From Nitrospirota bacterium (lineage in GTDB: Bacteria > Nitrospirota > Thermodesulfovibrionia > SZUA-242), in NCBI GenBank assembly GCA_016212095.1, contig JACRHH010000003.1, forward strand, positions 1-64,000: DNA of 64,000 nt, read 5' to 3'. How positions within the stretch are numbered: position 1 is the stretch's first letter; each line of letters opens with the position of its first letter. The translations under genes and the position numbers were made by a program. This document shows, in pieces, positions 61,030 to 64,000 of this stretch. The notes under the pieces are model-generated. The model made no database searches, was not told where the DNA came from, and saw nothing but the letters and a program-made list of their open reading frames with translations.

Positions 61030-61482
61030 TCAACGCTTTTTTCGTTTGAAGTCCACCTGAACGACATTGCCGCCCTGTTCTTCAACGGATGGTTGATGCG
61101 CGGATTGTTCGTCGGCGATCTTCTGTTTCGCGTCAGCCGGGGACGGAGCCACTATGAGCTGCGTGCTAAGTTCCGGAGAGCTTATTGCAACAATATGCGC
61201 CGATGGTATGTAACACTGCTGTGGCGAGGTTCCAAACACGAGGGTGCATTCGATTGCGTCGCCGGGCCATGCAAAGTTCATCCGGCGGTTGAATACCAGC
61301 ACCAGTCCCGACTCCTTTTCTTCCGGCAGGAATCCGCGTGAGCCGATCATCACTTCGTCCGAATAACGCACAACCACGAAAACCCGCCCGATAATGTCCA
61401 GGATTTCGTAAAACACCTTCTTTTTCAGTTCCTCCACGCGTTCGCGGATGGCGTCCGGCATGTTTTCCTTCTTATCTGCCAC
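61030..61482 (-). CDS. sspB: SspB-like ClpXP specificity-enhancing factor
   Basis: A 150-residue protein. The core [38 protein letters not shown] and [20 protein letters not shown] is the SspB fold that binds ssrA tags and hands proteins to ClpXP. The C-terminal tail ends in a basic motif ([11 protein letters not shown]) like the ClpX-binding tail. The GTG at 61482 overlaps the dnaJ stop by 11 bases; an ATG at about 61458 is a possible alternative. Confidence 0.85.
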   Translation of the reverse strand: MADKKENMPDAIRERVEELKKKVFYEILDIIGRVFVVVRYSDEVMIGSRGFLPEEKESGLVLVFNRRMNFAWPGDAIECTLVFGTSPQQCYIPSAHIVAISSPELSTQLIVAPSPADAKQKIADEQSAHQPSVEEQGGNVVQVDFKRKKR

Positions 61483-62650
61483 GTTTTCTTGCCTCGGAAT
61501 ACAGTTTTTCTCTCGGATTTCCATCGTATGCGCGCTCGATTTCCGCAACGGCTTTTTTCTGCTGGTCGGATAAATTACGCGGCATCACAACCCTTACGAT
61601 AACATATTGATCGCCGCCGGTTCCGGCTCCGGACGCCTTGACGCCCTTGCCGCGAAGCCTCAGTTTTTTCCCGGAATCGGTTCCCGGCGGAAGCGTTACA
61701 GCCGCCATGCCGTCGATTGTGGGAACCTCGATTCGCCCGCCAAGCGCCGCTTCCGCAACAGTTATGGGAACATCCACAAAAATATCCGATCCTTCGCGCC
61801 GGAAAACCGGGTGCGGCAGAACCGTAATATCAATGTGCAGATCGCCCGGCTGGCCGCCGCCGGACGCGGCCCCGCCCATGCCGCGAAGCCGCAGCCTCGA
61901 TCCGTCGTCAACGCCAGGCGGAATCTTCACCTTGGCGGTATCGGTTGTCCTCAACATGCCGCGTCCGCCGCATGTTCCGCATGGACGTGTGGGAATTCGT
62001 CCGGTTCCGGCGCATTTCGGACATGCGCGGGCCTGCTTGAAGAAGCCATGCCCCACTTGAACCCGCCCTCCGCCGCCGCACGACGGACAGGTTATCAACT
62101 TGCCGTCTTCCGCGCCGGAGCTGCCGCAGGCGCGGCAGGCTGAGTCTCTTTCGTATGTGACAGGCCGGGTGACGCCGTTGACGGCATCCTCCAGCGTTAC
62201 GTCCATCGACATTTCCATGTCCGGGCCGCGAGTTTCACGCCTTCCGGCTGAACGTGTTCTACCGCCAAGGATGTCGGAGAAAACATCCTCGAAGCTGCCG
62301 CCACCGCCACCGCCGCCAAGATCGCCGAAGTCGAACGAAAAACCGCCGAAGCCGCCACCGGGCTGTCCGGTGCCATGTCGGCCAAATCCGCCGAAGCCCG
62401 CGCCGGGAGGCGGCTGAAAACCCTGATCGAACGCGGCCATGCCGAACTTGTCGAACTGGGCGCGTTTGGCGTCGTCGCTCAACACTTCGTATGCCTCGTT
62501 CAATTCCTTGAAATTTTTCTCGGCGTCCTTGCTGTTCGGGTTAAGGTCTGGATGATGTTTGCGCGCAAGCTTGCGGTAAGCTTTCTTTATCTCGTCCTTG
62601 CCGGCTTCGCGCTTCACGCCGAGCACATCGTAAAAGTCTCGTTTAGGCAA
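61472..62650 (-). CDS. dnaJ: Chaperone DnaJ
   Basis: A 392-residue type I Hsp40. The J domain ([22 protein letters not shown] motif in RKHHPDLNP) leads into a long Gly/Phe-rich region, then four CxxCxGxG zinc repeats ([32 protein letters not shown]) and the substrate-binding domains. It delivers unfolded proteins to DnaK; dnaK itself is not here. Its first bases overlap the end of the PIN toxin gene. Confidence 0.97.
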   Translation of the reverse strand: MPKRDFYDVLGVKREAGKDEIKKAYRKLARKHHPDLNPNSKDAEKNFKELNEAYEVLSDDAKRAQFDKFGMAAFDQGFQPPPGAGFGGFGRHGTGQPGGGFGGFSFDFGDLGGGGGGGSFEDVFSDILGGRTRSAGRRETRGPDMEMSMDVTLEDAVNGVTRPVTYERDSACRACGSSGAEDGKLITCPSCGGGGRVQVGHGFFKQARACPKCAGTGRIPTRPCGTCGGRGMLRTTDTAKVKIPPGVDDGSRLRLRGMGGAASGGGQPGDLHIDITVLPHPVFRREGSDIFVDVPITVAEAALGGRIEVPTIDGMAAVTLPPGTDSGKKLRLRGKGVKASGAGTGGDQYVIVRVVMPRNLSDQQKKAVAEIERAYDGNPREKLYSEARKRGR

Positions 62651-63059
62651 TGCTTCCTCCGGCTAAAGTCAATCTCTCCCATAATTGTCGCGGCGTCATT
62701 GTTTCAATGCCATTGTAGCTTCCAATCTCAAGAATGTCGCTGTCACCTGTTATCAATAACTCTGCCATGCCTCCGATTGCCGTGCCGATAACCGGCAGAT
62801 CATCAGGGTCGCGGCATTCGGAAGCCTCAACTGGAACGGGGGGGGTAATCTCCGCGATATCATGGAGATAAGTAACTATTTTATCAGCGTTTTCCTTGGT
62901 CATCCGCAATTTGCCGGCAAGTTTATCCGCCACTTCGGCAAGAATATACTCGCTTAAGACAACCGTATGACTGGATACGCATACCTCAAAGACATCGGCG
63001 CAGAGCCCGCGCGAGGCAAATGCGGCGATTATCACGTTCGTATCCAGAACGATCCTCAC
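62643..63059 (-). CDS. PIN-domain toxin (COG1569 type)
   Basis: A 138-residue PIN ribonuclease starting [18 protein letters not shown], with further acidic residues in [13 protein letters not shown], in [13 protein letters not shown] and in [10 protein letters not shown]. It is paired with the RHH antitoxin gene upstream (ATGA overlap) and its 3' end overlaps dnaJ by 8 bases. Confidence 0.92.
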   Translation of the reverse strand: MRIVLDTNVIIAAFASRGLCADVFEVCVSSHTVVLSEYILAEVADKLAGKLRMTKENADKIVTYLHDIAEITPPVPVEASECRDPDDLPVIGTAIGGMAELLITGDSDILEIGSYNGIETMTPRQLWERLTLAGGSIA

Positions 63060-63274
63060 GATATTACTTTAAAAACATCCTCGTCGGTTAGCAATCCCTG
63101 AGCTTCCGCGAAGGGCAACGTCATGCTGCGAAGCTGGCGGAATTTTCTGATTGCCAGATAGCGGCTTACGGCTTCACGAATGATCTCGCTTTTGGAAACA
63201 TTCTCCGCCCTGCCTATGCTTTCGAGTTCATCCTGAAGCTTGCGGGGAAAACGAATTGTGATTGTGTCGCTCAT
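63056..63274 (-). CDS. RHH (CopG-type) antitoxin
   Basis: A 72-residue protein: ribbon-helix-helix at the N-terminus (TITIRFPRKLQDELESIGRA, SKSEIIREAVSRYL) and an acidic tail (ITDEDVFK-like [11 protein letters not shown]). It should repress the TA operon and neutralise the PIN toxin. ATG 63274 begins the motif; the frame upstream is unneeded. Confidence 0.92.
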   Translation of the reverse strand: MSDTITIRFPRKLQDELESIGRAENVSKSEIIREAVSRYLAIRKFRQLRSMTLPFAEAQGLLTDEDVFKVIS

Positions 63275-63417
63275 AATGACGCGCCTCCATGTCCGCGTAA
63301 GACAATGTAGCACGCAACGCCTTTCGTTGCAAGGCGGTGGCGGTTATAGCCGTGCTAGTTTATGGCTACGGCAACGCACATACACTTGCTATCGACTCCA
63401 TGGCAGACACCAACCGT

Positions 63418-63840
63418 TCATTCTCTGTCGATGGGGAAAACAGTAAAGCGTCCATATTGAGAAAAATGTTCATCAAAGGCAAAGGCATTGGTTAGGCCGA
63501 GACGCTCCATGACTGCGAAACTCGTAGCATCAGTAAATGAAAAACCTTTATCCCCGTATTGCTTCAGAATCTCAAATGCCTTTTCCTCATCCTCGGCACT
63601 TATCCTGTGCAGTGTGATAAGAGGGTTGCTTTTGATAAGCTCCGCCATTTCTACGGCAACAGCATGGAGCTTGCAAAAGTACGTATAGACTTCATCAAGG
63701 ATAAAATTGGATGTATGAAGCCTGAGCTTCTTCGTCTGTATTTCCTTTAGAAATTCCTGAGCGTCATTATGATTATCATCATCCGCAACACGAAAGGCAA
63801 CGAAAGCGCTGGTGTCAACAAAGATGTCTCTTCCCTTCAC
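63418..63840 (-). CDS. VapC-like PIN-domain toxin
   Basis: A 140-residue PIN ribonuclease starting at GTG (VKGRDIFVDTSAFVAFRVAD), with Glu in SNFILDEVYTYF, Asp in KGFSFTDATSFAVM and Asp in AFAFDEHFSQYG. It overlaps the antitoxin stop as GTGA. Confidence 0.92.
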   Translation of the reverse strand: MKGRDIFVDTSAFVAFRVADDDNHNDAQEFLKEIQTKKLRLHTSNFILDEVYTYFCKLHAVAVEMAELIKSNPLITLHRISAEDEEKAFEILKQYGDKGFSFTDATSFAVMERLGLTNAFAFDEHFSQYGRFTVFPIDRE

Positions 63841-64000
63841 TTGTTCCGTCCATAAATATAGTCATCATGCTGGCGCGAACCGTTCTTCATGCCCATTTGC
63901 AGATGGTCGTCAGAGAGCGAAAACAAGGGGTTATCCTTGTAATCACTGTCGTTGGGCAGCCGCTCGTCGATCAATTCCCGAATGATCCCGGCGATGCTCG
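63837..64000 (-). CDS. Antitoxin partner of the VapC-like toxin, 5' end outside window
   Basis: The frame is open to the window edge. The visible residues (SIAGIIRELIDERLPNDS, then FSLSDDHLQMGMKNGSRQ and the end DYIYGRNK) look like the C-terminal part of an RHH-type antitoxin: a helix continuing an RHH domain and a flexible tail. Confidence 0.75.
   Translation of the reverse strand, partial: SIAGIIRELIDERLPNDSDYKDNPLFSLSDDHLQMGMKNGSRQHDDYIYGRNK

Overview
The window looks like chromosomal DNA of a Gram-negative, selenocysteine-using bacterium. The evidence is an lpxC gene for lipid A, several lipoprotein and outer-membrane genes, a rho gene, an SspB-type ClpXP adaptor, and a selD that itself needs UGA decoding. 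Many two-component and heme c signalling genes and a sulfide/sulfur-carrier operon fit a sulfur- or metal-cycling delta-proteobacterial (Desulfobacterota-like) lineage. That placement is inference from gene content; there is no rRNA gene in the window.

Layout. 1-9.2 kb (+ strand): an RHS gene tail, a DUF2318/ResB-like membrane pair, then a signalling run (heme-c sensor kinase, receiver, hybrid kinase, YeiH-type transporter, another kinase). 9.3-20.8 kb: a Phd/VapC toxin-antitoxin pair, smc, a methyltransferase, a diguanylate cyclase, a cold-shock gene between two terminators, rhomboid protease, a PilZ/YcgR protein and alpha-glucan phosphorylase. 20.9-29.8 kb (- strand): a large lipoprotein, TauE/SafE permease, selD, and a three-gene envelope transport set (beta-barrel, LolA-like, MMPL/RND), with a small repeat-rich coiled-coil gene facing the other way. 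29.8-32.7 kb (- strand): a small MITE-like element, then a five-gene sulfur operon. 32.9-41.6 kb (+ strand): YhcG-type nuclease, M16 protease, metallophosphoesterase, a TPM/LemA pair, a winged-helix/nucleotidyltransferase protein and a histone-H1-like protein. 41.7-46.6 kb: lpxC, rlmN, Nramp transporter, pckA. 46.9-55.8 kb (+ strand): two giant related secreted proteins built from DUF1566, DUF11 and calcium-binding thrombospondin-3 repeats, then a SPOR/TPR protein and tRNA-Arg(CCT). 56-64 kb (- strand): rho, a GrpE-like operon, dnaJ-sspB, and three toxin-antitoxin loci, one with a frameshifted toxin.

The most interesting result is hidden from ordinary gene calling. Two genes here contain an in-frame UGA followed immediately by a bacterial-SECIS-like hairpin: selD (Sec16) and a DsrE/TusD-family sulfur carrier (Sec77, in a U-G-G-C motif where the sulfur-binding cysteine of DsrE/TusD normally sits). 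The DsrE-like selenoprotein heads an operon with DsrF-like and DsrH-like partners, a sulfide:quinone oxidoreductase and another DsrE-family protein. This suggests a selenium-based persulfide relay coupled to sulfide oxidation. Standard annotation would truncate both genes.

Other themes are c-di-GMP signalling (GGDEF enzyme plus PilZ protein), envelope maintenance, and repeat-driven variation inside genes (15-bp, 33-bp and 129-bp tandem repeats).
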